Shown one piece after another: positions 1 to 11,019 of a stretch of DNA of 64,000 nt (positions are counted from its first letter, which is position 1; each line of letters begins with the position of its first letter). Source of the DNA: Aquanectria penicillioides (Eukaryota; Ascomycota; Sordariomycetes; Hypocreales; Nectriaceae); NCBI GenBank assembly GCA_003415625.1, contig PYIU01000003.1:6696001-6760000 (forward strand), read 5' to 3'. Made by a program: the position numbers and the translations under genes. The notes under the pieces were generated by a model. It was not told where the DNA came from and ran no database searches. It saw nothing but the letters and a program-made list of their open reading frames with translations.

Positions 1-1216
1 CTCTTGGCAGCTCTCTGCTGGAATCACAGTCGCGCTGACTGTTCTGTGTAAGATAAGAGCTCTCCAATATGCTTGCTGGCAGGCATTCCACGATTAGGTT
101 CTAATACTCTTGAAAATAGCTGGAAGCTATGGCGCTGGCACACACATTTGGGTCAATACCTTACCACGACTCATGTCACTCCTCAAGGTCAGTGTCCGTC
201 CTGATCCCGCCTCGGGCAGCAAACCCCGTACTTGTAAAAGCCAGCACAGTACTGACACCAACGCATCGCAGGTTGTATACAGTGAGCCATACGTCTACGC
301 CTTGACCGTCACTGGAACCAAGATGAGTGTTCTGCTATTCTATCGGCGACTATTTTACTCGAAAGCCTCGGCAAAGGGCTTCTTCTTCTTCCTGTACTGG
401 GCGGCATTCTTCCTCGCAAGCTCATATCCGTTTGTTTTGTGGATCACCATGGCCTGCGCATGTCGGCCAGTGAGCTACTACTGGAACCAGTACATTGGTG
501 CCGAGGGGCACTGCATCGATGTTAAACTATTCTTCGTCATTCTGGGAATCGTCAATATGTTGAATGACGTGGTTATTCTCATTGTTCCAATTCCTAGAAT
601 CATCGATCTGCAACTCAGCGCAAGACTGAAGGCATCAGTCATCGGAATTATGCTACTCGGAGGCTTGTAAGTACCAGCATTGCCACTAATCCTTGCCAGA
701 AAATACGGCCATCTAACCAAAAATAGTGTTTGTATCGCAAGTATTGTGCGCATTTACTACCTTTGGGAGCTTTTTTCCAATACCGATGCCACATGGTGGG
801 TGGGATCTGCCATGGCGTGGTCCAGCATTGAACCATCTGTGGCCATCATTTCGGCCTGTCTTCCTACGTTCGCGCCACTCTTCCGAGTCAACCGATCCAG
901 GAGACATGAAAGCAGTCCGTACTACCTCAGTGATCGGACCGAAGCCTCAAGAGGTGCTCAATTCACCAAAACTACACGCAATCGTGGTCGATCAGGCATC
1001 AACAACGGAACGCATTTTATGATTGAAGATGACGAGGTGGAACTTACACGCAAGGTAGCGGGCGGGGATTCCCTATCGAGTCGAGATTTAGAGAGCAAGA
1101 GCAATCCAGATGATGAAGGCGGCATTGTGGTCAGTACTCAAGTGTCGGTTATTGTTACCAGTGGAGGGAAAGATTTATACCCGGAGAGGCTCGGCACGCT
1201 GTCACGCGTAGAGTAA
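1..1216 (+). CDS. Rhodopsin-domain integral membrane protein (fungal PTH11-like superfamily), 5' end missing or unresolved
   Basis: Likely coding exons are about 98-187, 272-666 and 727-1216. The intron at 188-271 (GTCAGT...GCAG, 84 nt) keeps the frame, and the one at 667-726 starts GTAAGT. Spliced reading gives a multi-pass protein with hallmarks of the fungal rhodopsin-domain family: SYGAGTHIW early, TKMSVLLFYRRLF in the middle, and SIEPSVAIISACLPTFAPLFR before a hydrophilic tail. Such proteins are 7-TM plasma-membrane proteins, some proposed to be receptors; the ligand here is unknown. The first helix should lie in bases 1-50 or before the window. A GT at 46-49 and the AG at 96-97 suggest an intron there, but I could not close the frame cleanly. 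The tail after about 890 is polar and low in conservation, as usual. The family call is firm; the 5' model is not. Confidence 0.8.
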
Positions 1217-2169
1217 TCCAACCATTGAAGGAAGAATATACAAGTACAGACTAGTTCATAATTATGCATTGGTGCAAGACGATCTCCATGAAAACGGAGG
1301 CTGAGATGGTCTTCAACCACAATATACAAACCCACGATGGGGACTACTGTGTTGGTGGATGGGGACACTGGCCAAAACACACACCCCACCCAGAAGGGTA
1401 TAGGGTAAGCAGGTTCGGTCGAAGACCGAACAGCCTTCCCAAGCAGCTGCGAACAACTTGGAAGAGTGTTAAAGCATCTGATCGAATGCTTTGGAGTGTC
1501 CCTCAAAGAAAAGAAAGAAAGAAAATAGGGCAGAAAGTCATAAATAAAGTAATGTCATGAGGGGCTGCACCGGGACTTCAATAGGGTCCAAATGCAAGGA
1601 ATTCAGAATTTCAAAAATAAAAATTAGTTGGAGAAAACTGCCTGTTCATTTCCTATGTCTCTGAGGTCCCTTTTATCTTCCTGACCAACCTGATGACAGA
1701 TTGATCCACATTACCCTAGACCCCAACTCACTACTCCAAAAAAAAAATCAAGAATCATTTGAATTTCTGGGATATAAATCACTAAAAAAAAAATGCACAG
1801 GTCACAGTCCATAAGAGTGGTTTTGCGCGGCAATCCCCGCATGATATTGATTACTGCAGAAGCGGATCTATAGATGACAATATCCTTCCCTTTTTGTATG
1901 CTATCCACCGAGCCATTGGTCAGATGTAGTAATCCCTGAAAGATAAGGGTGGCCAACATATTATGTAAGTCTCAGCAGACTTGGAAAGATACATTACAGC
2001 ATGCAAAAGAAGCTCTCTAGACAATCAGAAGAAAAAAAGATTATGAGGACGATGTCGCCCAATTAAGACAAGTTTGGCCGAGTTGAGATGCCCGATCCAG
2101 ACTTTGTAGCTTATAAAAAAGGAAAATGCTTACTCCTACTATTCGGGAAATTATCGTAGGAGTTACGGA
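1217..2169. other. Intergenic, convergent 3' regions
   Basis: This lies between the 3' ends of the rhodopsin-domain gene (+) and svf1 (-). It is A/T-rich with short A runs near 1738 and 1784. Open frames here are short and show no domain I recognise. It probably holds the two 3' UTRs. Confidence 0.6.
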
Positions 2170-3524
2170 CTAGTAATACCGATCCGAGATGAAGGTTGCC
2201 TCGTTGTAGCTAGTTCCCTCCTCAACAATCTCTTCGTCTCCAAACTTCAACTTCAGAGAGAATTTGGGACGGTACTGCGAGTAATTTTAGTCAGCACAAC
2301 ATTTTCGTCTTGGACAATACGAATGCATGGGAGTGTTCGGGTCAACAAACCTGGTAGATGTACGGCTTTGTGCCAGCCGCACTGGTGATGATTGTTTTCA
2401 CGAAACCTGGAACTTCTTCCATGATGTCTACACAGTCTGCTCGCCCTCCCAGCGGTCCTTCGAGAACGGCTTCGACTTCTTTCCCGTCCTTGGATTTTCC
2501 AGACCAGAAAAATCGAATGTCCGTCGGCTCTGGCCAGTTATTCTCGGGATCCTCCTCGGTTGCCGTATGAGTAGCGGTGTTGTTGCAACCGGCAATGACA
2601 ATCTCATCGTCCTTGGCAATGCAGCCTACGTTGACAACGGTCGTGCCGTACGATGGGGGCGTGGTGAATTCCATCATGATGGCGGAATACTTGGGGCCTT
2701 GGAAGTTTGCAAAGTTCCATGTCGCAGCTGCATGGTGCGGCTTCATGCCTTGCAGGGCGTGAATGAAAGCAGCTCGGCTTCCAGCGAAATCGATGAGCCC
2801 TTCCTGAGTCGAAATTGTGCCTTCTCCAACGCATCGGGGCCAGAATGTATGCCGCATGGAACCCCAAGGGTTCTCGGGGTCAGTGCCAAAGTAGCTGGTC
2901 CCGGATGTGCCGGCATAAAAGCCTGGAGAGACACGGGACACCTTGACATTTACAATGGCGCGTTCATCGTTTATACTCTTGATAGTATAAAAGTCGCCGT
3001 CATCAGACAGCTCCACGGCGCAATCATCGGCATAGAAGCAAGTTCTGTCCTCGCTTACCTCGGTGTTGTTAAGGGGTGTTGAGGACCAGAGATGGGGCTG
3101 CGAGTCGCCTGGGTAGAATATCTTACAGACAAACTGGCAGGTGGTATGAAGGCCACTTGAGGCCAATGTGATAGTTAGCAAGAGCCTTTCGAATGTTTCG
3201 CAGGGGAGAACAAGGACACATACGCGACGTTGCTGTAGATGACCTCTATGAAGACGATATGGCCCTCCTTGCCATAGAGGTAGAAGATCTGGGTTTCGAC
3301 GGATGTCGACTCCAATGCCCGCCAGGCCAGGTCCTCGCGCTTGAGCTCGGTGAAGGGTGTCTTCTCAGCCTCCACGGCCACCGACGTAATAGCCTCGGCG
3401 CCGTAAATGGGCTCCTGGGTGCCGGCGACATACGCCAGCCTGAGACAAAGCGCAGAGGTTAGCCATCTCTTCGAGCAGGAATGCCAGCCATGGGCTCTTA
3501 CTGTTGTTTGGCCCAGTTAAACAT
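2170..3524 (-). CDS. svf1: Svf1 family protein (survival factor 1)
   Basis: Four exons on the minus strand: 3524-3502, 3439-3224, 3155-2351 and 2274-2170. They add up to exactly 383 codons (382 aa), a usual length for the family. The protein starts [20 protein letters not shown], the Svf1 N-terminal signature, and ends in a beta-rich half ([16 protein letters not shown]) before FISDRYY. Svf1 is a lipocalin-like protein known in yeast for survival under oxidative and cold stress, and more recently for moving ceramide from ER to Golgi. The introns are GTAAGA/CAG, GTATGT/AAG (68 nt) and GTTTGT/CAG (76 nt). The start is set by the first tiny exon, which encodes MFNWAKQ plus two bases. It is divergent from the HET gene, 1.2 kb away. 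I see no break. Confidence 0.93.
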
Positions 3525-4694
3525 GATGGGCTGATGGGAAGAGTCCTTGGGTGCGGTCAGCCCGATAGCGGAACGGGCCGCGTGTTAAGGGCAAGGAGAC
3601 GGGTTGTGACCAAGCAGACAGGTGGTGGGGATTTACCGCTGCATGCAACTTCGCGGCGATGGAGGGTTTGGCTGATGTGTAGGCGCCGTTGTGCGACTTT
3701 CTCTCGGATGACGCGGGGGTTTCGCTCACAGCTCTGGATGTTGGCTGCCCGTCAGGCCACTTCACCACATGACCATGACCGACCCAGCAACGACCCCTGC
3801 CGGCCAGTGCGTTGGCAAGTCAGCCCATAAAATTTCCGTTGTCCAATCCGCACAGAGGCGCGAGTTAGACGAGCAAAATTGCAAATATTGCTCCTCAAAT
3901 TTTACACAGAAAAGCAATTATGTATTGCGGCCTGCTGGGGGATGCATCGCGGAATTGGGCCCTGCTTGGATACCTGGGTGCTGGAAGCTTGTGATGGGAA
4001 CCTGGTAAGTCTTGGCTAGAGACCGAATACGAGGGACCTCGACGATTTGGTTTTCCAGTTGGAATGAATGTCTGCTCGTTGTTAAATTAACCCTCGAGGA
4101 TATGTGACCAGCCTATCGGGTGTTTCCTTGAGCTAACCATGATGTCTATCCTATGTCTTTACGAGGTGTTGCACCCATTGATTGGCCCACACCATACACC
4201 CAGCACCCAGCCCTAGCAACCCTGCATTCTCGAACGCCTATTTGACCCCAAACACCATCAATGCCAGCCATTTAGTTGCATCGGCTATTAACCTTATTCG
4301 AACCAGTTTTATGACATCACTCCTTGTTCCTGAGAGTCACAGAGGCAGGCTATCACATTCAAGATGGTCTCTGGAGCTACTCTCCCGCCAGAAAAAAGTG
4401 CAATATAGTCGTCAAGAAATACCCCAACTTGCTTGTTTTTTAGCGTCTTTATGATTCTACGGAGTAACATGCACTCGGCTCTCGATCAAACACCATCCTA
4501 CAAGGATGCCATTGTACAATCCCATGGGAATGTACCCCACGCTAAGCGAGCGACATCCCCGGAAAGTGACTCAAGATCGTGGCTGTGCAAGCCACATCGC
4601 CGTTGGCTTTCAGCCAAAGGCGCCAACTCTAAGATGCCGCATCAAACAGAAATGCCTAGTCTCCCACTCTCTGACTCTCGCTGCTATCGTCAAC
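3525..4694. other. Divergent intergenic region between svf1 and the HET gene
   Basis: This holds the promoters of svf1 (leftward) and the HET gene (rightward). The reading frame of the HET gene is open back to 4506, but the residues upstream of the chosen ATG do not look like family sequence. No element beyond this is clear to me. Confidence 0.5.
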
Positions 4695-6623
4695 ATGCCA
4701 CTCTGTGATCCTTGCAAAACCATTCCTGCAAATCTCTTCAGCTCAGCACGCAATACACAATGCTCCCTAACTCTGTATCCAAACTTCGCTGACCACGAAG
4801 CCTCTGCCAAAAATGGTTGTGACCTCTGCGTTGTTTTTGTCGATTCTTTACAGAAACGTGCCAAGGACGGAAACTTCGTCGACACCTGGGGCAAACCGAT
4901 CGATCGATCCGAGGCGGTTCAGTTGAGAAGCACCAAGCTAGGAGCGCAATGGGTCTGTATTGGATGGAAAGACTGCGGAAATTTGCGGGGGTTGGATATT
5001 CCCCATAATTGGGAGGATGCAGCTCGACCCAGTTCTGCCAAGACACTTGGCATGGAATCTGACTTTCAGTATCAAGCTACCACACTCAAGAGTTGGCTGG
5101 AAACATGCTTTGGAAATCATGAGACTTGCATTCGAGGCCAGGACAGTTCCTATATTCCGACTCGAGTGATAGACGTCGAGACCGGCAATGCCGACACAGT
5201 TCGCCTTGTAACTACGGCTGGACTATCCATCCCTGACAAACGATATATTGCCGCCAGTCATTGCTGGGGTTTAACAATGCCAATATCGGCCAAGACGGTG
5301 ACATCAAACCTCGAAGATCACATGCACTCCATTGCTTTGGACGACTTGACAAGGACATTCGTCGACTTCATCAAGATCGCAAGGAGCATCGGCATTCGAT
5401 ATGTATGGATCGATTCACTCTGTATCATCCAGGATTCGACTGAGGATTGGGAGGTTGAGGCTTCACTCATGGCCTCTGTTTACTCCAACGCCCACGTCAC
5501 CATCGCAGCTTCGAGCTCTAAAGATGGCGCTGGCGGCTGTACTATCGGTGGGAGCGCCGAAACCCCTTTTGGTCCTGTCGATCTGACCTGGGTTGAGACA
5601 AGCGAGGATGGAAAATCGAATGAACGGAGGATTCGAGTATTCAACCAACCCCCAAGACATCTGGTGAATGTATTGCAACAAGATCCTCTGTTCAGCCGCG
5701 GCTGGACATTGCAGGAGCGCGAATTGTCACCTAGGATGATACACTATTCTGCAGACACAATTCGCTGGGAGTGTAAGTCGCTCAAAGCTACACTTGAGTA
5801 CCCTTGGGGAGATACATTGGCGTTCAACGCCGCTCTTCGAGTGTTTGATGACGGACAAATCGTTCACCAGGGAAATGGTACTTACTATACTGATGAAAGA
5901 GTCAGGAAAAACGCCAGGGTGTGGTTCGATGCTGTGGAACGATACACTCGTCGGTTCCTCACAGTCCAGAGCGATATTCTTCCCGCAATCTCGGGCATTG
6001 CGACAGTTTTTGCCAGGTTCACGGGAGACAAATATCATGCCGGCATGTTCGAGTCCTACGGCGCCATGGGTCTGATATGGGATATCAGAGGGGAATCACA
6101 GCATGCACAAAACAAGAGCAGTAGACCCAAAGAATATGTAGCACCCTCATGGTCCTGGGCCTCAGTAAAGGGTCGAGCAGAATGGAGCTGGGTACGACAA
6201 AGGGGAGTCGAGGACACGGACCACTCCTTCACTGCTCAAATTTTACAGATTTCCACCACTCCGGTAGGTTCTGATCCGTTTGGTCGGGTAAAAGGTGGTT
6301 GTATGAAGATCAAAGGGCTTTTGACCGCCGTTTTTACGGCCTGGAGAGACCAGGACAGTCTCCAGAGGGACCAAAGGTCCATCTTCGCTGCATCGAGGAT
6401 AGACCAAAGTGTTGGGACCATCCAGTTTGACGTGCCGGATGAGGCTGCCGACTTGATATTTTGCCTCGCTTGTCATAGGGATAACAAATATGGCTGGATT
6501 CATGCTCTTGGACTGGTTCAAGTCAACCAGAATCCACCACTGTTCAAGAGAGTTGGGCTGGTCAGTTCCAAGGAAAAGTTCTGGTGGGACCAAGCCCCAA
6601 CCGTAGAAATTTCAATTGTTTAG
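4695..6623 (+). CDS. HET-domain protein (heterokaryon incompatibility type)
   Basis: Single exon, 642 aa from the ATG at 4695. I chose this start because MPLCDPCKTIP, with a CxxC and a second CDLC about 35 residues later, is the typical N-terminus of long fungal HET proteins; the frame is open further upstream. The HET domain spans roughly residues 184-330. It shows its three usual blocks: YIAASHCWG (184-192), IRYVWIDSLCIIQD (234-247) and a SVYSNAHVTIAAS block (261-273). The C-terminal half includes SRGWTLQERELSPR and a APSWSWASVKG motif, also typical. HET domains, related to TIR folds, trigger a cell-death reaction in non-self recognition in some fungi; most paralogues have no known role. 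Nothing suggests inactivation. What it recognises cannot be told from sequence. Confidence 0.93.
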   Translation: MPLCDPCKTIPANLFSSARNTQCSLTLYPNFADHEASAKNGCDLCVVFVDSLQKRAKDGNFVDTWGKPIDRSEAVQLRSTKLGAQWVCIGWKDCGNLRGLDIPHNWEDAARPSSAKTLGMESDFQYQATTLKSWLETCFGNHETCIRGQDSSYIPTRVIDVETGNADTVRLVTTAGLSIPDKRYIAASHCWGLTMPISAKTVTSNLEDHMHSIALDDLTRTFVDFIKIARSIGIRYVWIDSLCIIQDSTEDWEVEASLMASVYSNAHVTIAASSSKDGAGGCTIGGSAETPFGPVDLTWVETSEDGKSNERRIRVFNQPPRHLVNVLQQDPLFSRGWTLQERELSPRMIHYSADTIRWECKSLKATLEYPWGDTLAFNAALRVFDDGQIVHQGNGTYYTDERVRKNARVWFDAVERYTRRFLTVQSDILPAISGIATVFARFTGDKYHAGMFESYGAMGLIWDIRGESQHAQNKSSRPKEYVAPSWSWASVKGRAEWSWVRQRGVEDTDHSFTAQILQISTTPVGSDPFGRVKGGCMKIKGLLTAVFTAWRDQDSLQRDQRSIFAASRIDQSVGTIQFDVPDEAADLIFCLACHRDNKYGWIHALGLVQVNQNPPLFKRVGLVSSKEKFWWDQAPTVEISIV

Positions 6624-6642
6624 TATCTTAGACTTTTCTTAT

Positions 6643-7544
6643 TTAGATTTCCATTTGATCAATTCCAGCTTGTGCTTTCGTCTTCCAATCCTCCCTCCAA
6701 CGGCTCAGGGGGGGTCTCCCTTGAGCAACGTCGCCTGCGCTCCACATTATTCTCTTTTTATCTGTTGTCTCTGTGACCTCATTGTCAGGGCATACGACCC
6801 AAAACTGCCCTTCCTCGATTTTCTTCTCGAGATATTCCACAACTTGGTCCGGCCACCATGCGCTGCTGGGCTTGGCATCCCCTGTGTTGGCACGATTTCC
6901 AGACATGCCCGTGTATGTCCAACCAGGAATCAGCAAATGAACTGATATATTCTTGTCTCGCAAATCCCAGCTCAGATGCTCCGCGATAGATTTGACTGCT
7001 GCTTTCGATGAGTTGTACGCAGGGTTTCCTGGAGGGTTTGTAATGCCCTGCTTCGATCCGGTGATTACAACAGTGGGACGAGCTCCAGTTGATGCCGTAG
7101 CCTCGACGAGAGGTAGGGCAGCTGCGATACCATTGACAACCCCCATGACGTTAGTTCGATAGATGGCTTCAAATACCGATGCGTCATCCCAGGAAGATTT
7201 CGCCACTGTGCCGGCATTCAGAGCCAAAAAGTTGATTTGCCCTATGCTTTCCATTAATACGCGGTAGGTATTGCGAGGGGGAAAATGGATGGATGCTTGC
7301 CATCAAAATCTTTGCGTAAAATCTGAGTAAGCTTTCCCCAGTCTTCTGCACTCCCAACATCCATCTTTAGAGCAGTAACATCGGTACCAAGGGCCTTGGT
7401 CGCCGCATCTAGCGAATCCTGGTTCCAGTCGCCAATAAGGACACGCATCCCGGCATTATGACACTTGGTTGCTAGAGAGAGCCCGATTCCTGATGCTCCA
7501 CCTGTAATGACGGCAACCCCGCCCTTTTGGAATGCTTGTGACAT
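6643..7544 (-). CDS. Short-chain dehydrogenase/reductase
   Basis: Two exons, 7544-7301 and 7241-6643, give 280 aa. The Rossmann motif TGGASGIG lies at residues 14-21, followed by IGDWN (an acidic residue at the end of strand 2, suggesting NAD(H) preference), LALNAG, an ITGS serine and the catalytic YNSSK. The intron (7300-7242, 59 nt) appears to be of the GC-AG class: GCAAGC donor and CATAG acceptor restore ...KDFDG-QINFLALNAG, whereas no GT donor keeps the frame. The start at MSQAFQKGG is family-like; the upstream in-frame residues are not. The 3' end lies 20 bases from the HET stop, so the two are tightly convergent. The substrate is unknown. Confidence 0.88.
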
Positions 7545-8065
7545 GTTGATGGATGGGTGTACCTGCAGATGGCTGAACGAGTAACGCTGGGTGGAGGATG
7601 TTAACCCTTTGTTGTATACAGGCTTGGTCAGTGGGGACAAGGTCAATTGGGATTTAAGACATATTTATATCTTTGATGTCAAATAGAAGCCAAACTGGGG
7701 ATTATGATGTCAGTTTCCCACCCTGGACACAGTGATAACGCCGATATTCATGGAAGTTGCTTCAGTTCACCAATACTGGCCCAGAGAGAGCGGGGGTTTA
7801 GTAATCCAGTTTCGGAGATAAGCACATACGGCGGGGCGGGGTATGCGGCCGCTGTCAATGGATGCTCACCGTGACACTACCAGCGGCCTCGTCGAGAAAA
7901 TGAGAAGTTAGGTGGTAGTATAAAGACCTTGAAGAATGTGTTTGCTTCATCTTTCGGCTCATATTCTGTATCTAAGAGCACACGGATATACTGATACACT
8001 GAAATTTAATTTATGATCCTTGCATGATTCTCCGCGACCTCCAAAGGCTGCTATCATGAATCCGC
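7545..8065. other. Intergenic, SDR promoter side
   Basis: This is upstream of the SDR gene and downstream of the next minus-strand gene. No coding frame or repeat is recognised. Confidence 0.5.
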
Positions 8066-9647
8066 CTAATTTGTAACCGAGGATGCGGATGACGATGGTC
8101 GTCGCCTGCGCCTCGACTTTTCGGGTCGTGATTTTTCGGGTCTTGATTTCTCGCATTTCGCTTTTTCCGGTTTTGTCAGAGTTTTGACAAGCTTCTCCAG
8201 CTTCCACATCAAGTATTCATGTTCCTCTTGGATCAAGTCGCGCAACAATGTTTTTGTAACGTCAAGTTTCTCTGACGACTGCGAGGTGTGAGACTCGACC
8301 CGAACAAGCGCCTTGTCCTCGTCTTCAACCGGCGTGGCTGGAGCAAGTGTGGGCGCTGCAGCCGTTTTGGCAAGTATCGGGAAGCGAAATAGCCATTGGT
8401 CAAGGTAGGTTGAGATTAATGGGCGCAGTTCGCGCATCACCCATGTGTGCAAGTTCTCGAGGATAGCTTCGAGCTGGATAATATCCATGGCGACTGTCAC
8501 ATCTCCCTTCCAGATGCACACCATCCTCTGGATAGAAACGTCAGCGAAATGCACTCCTGTATAAAGTCAAATAGAGCCCCTTGCATGATCTTCTCCTTTG
8601 TTGCAGGCGAAAGCAATCCAAATTCTTACGTCTTTCCCAATCGTGGTCATGGTCACAACTGGAGGGACATGGATGTCGTTGTTCTTGTTCTCGGCGTGTT
8701 GGGCAAGAATCTGATACATGCTCAGGGCGGCATCGGCGCTATTTGCAGCTCGACAGTAACAACGGATCTCCTTGTCACGGATAACATCCTCTTTGTGTTC
8801 CACAATAAGCCATGGGAAGCATTGATAATCTGACTTACCAAGCTCCGTTTGCCATCCTTTGCTAAACACTCCTGCAGCGCTGGGCTGGAGTCCGTGGTGG
8901 GTCAGATGCTCAAGAGTATTCCGTGAAAAGTTCATTGCCATTCCTTCCTTTGGGTTGGTTGGCCACTGCCATCTGTCGATTTTCTGAGTTTTTCCTTTTT
9001 CTCCGAGGTCATATACTGGCAAATAAGCGACACAATTTGGATTCGGCGTCGGAAGCTCCTGTTTGTCTTTGCGAATCTCAGAGTCTTTATCGAATAACTT
9101 CCAAGGTCGGTCAGCGGCCCTGCGAACATTGTTAGATATGAAGCGTCGAATTGACCGTGGAAGTTACCATTCGAAGGCGTCGTAATAAGTCTTCAATCGA
9201 GCTAGCCTTGTAGGTGCATTATTGTGAGCTGCAACTTCACTTGACCTCATCTAGAAAGTTCACAAACCGCCTTCCATCCCCTTCCGCAATTGAAACCTCT
9301 TTTTCTAGAGGTTCAATAAAATACTCGGTGTAGTACTTATTCCACTGCGTCCCCCTATCTCCCTCGTCTTTAGTGACCCTCGCTTGATGTTTTGTATGCC
9401 TGTATTTTGTAAGGCTAGCCCTGACGGCATCGCATTCTGGTTTCTTTGCACGGCGAAGTCTAAAAGCATGTTCCCAGTCGAGGTTTGTGATGTCGTCATC
9501 GTTTTTTAACGCGAATTGGTCCGAGATCGTGCAATCGAAGTCCAGAAGGGCGCTTCGCAAGTAGCCCACATGATACGGAGGCTGCTCCACTTCCTGTGGG
9601 TCCTCATGGAAAAAGATGTGATTGTCGCCGAGGAGTTCGGGATTCAT
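8066..9647 (-). CDS. Conserved fungal protein of unknown function with a PWLIVEHK motif
   Basis: My model has four exons: 9647-9268, 9206-9168, 9119-8585 and 8527-8066, totalling exactly 472 codons (471 aa). Introns are GTTTGT/ACAAG (61 nt), GTAACT/CGCAG (48 nt) and a GC-AG one (GCAAGG/CCAG, 57 nt). The GC-AG intron removes an in-frame TGA at about 8564; without it the gene would be broken. The central block FPWLIVEHK, then CYCRAANSADAAL and PPVVTMTTIGKDVRIWIAFA, and later the ILENLHTWVMR...LISTYLDQW block, look like a widespread fungal hypothetical family. ExK within PWLIVEHK could be part of a PD-(D/E)XK nuclease fold, but that is only a guess. The C-terminus is very basic with repeated KSRPE units, possibly a nuclear signal. 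The frame is also open upstream of 9647 (DLEKQIESRLLI), so an extra 5' exon is possible. Confidence 0.62.
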
Positions 9648-11019
9648 GATCAAAAGTCGAGACTCAATTTGTTTCTCTAGATCAGGTAAAATGAAATGGA
9701 TGAGAAAAGTTCAAGTTGCGAATGGTGAGGCTGCAGCTGAGGAGGGGGATATATGGGACCTCGCACAGCGACACGTCTCAGGCTGGATCTTGGGCTCAAC
9801 GTGGGGTCCACTCCAGCCCAACCAGCCCAACCAGAACCACTCAACACGATCTGCACATCTGTCAGCTCAGAGTCAACTTTCCATGACCATGAGAATATGA
9901 ACATCACCAGAGTATTTAAATTGCATTCTCTTGTCACAATTTATTGCCTTGTCACGTCACAGAAATCTTCCTCAGAGACCTGTGAGTCTCGTGTTTGCAA
10001 ACTGCTGGTGCCAAAATATTCCTTCTTGGTTGCTTTTTATTTTATGCTTGTGGCTGCATTTTTATCCGAGGCAGTACCAATCGAAGGATTCGAAGTCCCG
10101 AATCCAATTGGTGTATAGAAACTGCTAAGCTTTGCCAAGAGATATCCCAATCTCCTCCAAGTGTTGATAGGTATCGGAGGACGGGAGGGTTGGAAATGTC
10201 GGTAACACGAGTGTGTACATTCGTGGTAGAGCAATGGTTCACAAGAGAGATAAGTGATAAATAAATAAAAAAATACACTCCGAGATCTAATAATATTAGT
10301 TAGCCAATTGAACATGGCCAATCGCATTGAGAATGTACACAATCTTGTGATACTCCAGTCTGGACAGCTTACCCTGTAACAACTAATGATTGGCCAATCC
10401 TGGTTGTCGCGAGTGTCACGGTAGCAATGATAAGGACCAGAACAGGGGCAAGTTGGTTGAATAAATACAACCCCTCGGAGCAAAGTTGTTTGCGTTCCTG
10501 TCCACAATCTGCCACCGAATTCGAGATGATATCCTCGTGCTGATGTCAGAGCCGCACTCGCTAACCCCTTTGAGCGTCATGTCGCGCTGTGACGTGATCT
10601 TGTGGTTGTGCATTTTCTGTGTCGTGCCGCGCCGTGCCACAGCTCAAATTTTGCGCTAGCCAGATATGGTCAGTCGTCGCGCTGTAGGGCCTCTTTTTTG
10701 CTCTCTAAGCGCCCTGATTCAATGAGCCATAGGGCTGTGCTGTGGCGTCGTACCGAATTTCAGAGGCAACTCAGCAGAGCTGAATCTGGGCTGCAGCAGC
10801 CCACGTCGATCCGCATCATGTTGTTGTCGCCATATAAACCCGAGTCCTTGCAGCTTCGGAAAGGAGGTTTTCAGGAAGAATAACCACAAAGAACTTCAAA
10901 TTCACCCTTGCCCCATCGTCCGAAAATTCACCTCATTTCTCTTTTGACTTTTCCTTCATCTTAAATATACCCGTCTTGCATCAATTGCCTAGTTGCCGCA
11001 CAACACATTCATCACAAAA
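9648..11019. other. Divergent intergenic region upstream of the RTA1-type gene
   Basis: About 1.4 kb between two divergently transcribed genes. The part just before the RTA1-type ATG (about 10885-11019) is pyrimidine-rich with a CA-rich end (CACAACACATTCATCACAAA before ATG), as in a fungal 5' leader. The rest has no recognised feature. Confidence 0.5.

Noticed and set aside
2327..3082. Plus-strand ORF of 251 codons
   Set aside because: It lies opposite svf1, whose four exons join exactly in frame with family motifs; the plus-strand product has no recognised feature.
10080..10110. TTCGAATCC-like string that could be a tRNA T arm
   Set aside because: The flanking bases do not pair as a T stem and no acceptor or anticodon arm can be folded.
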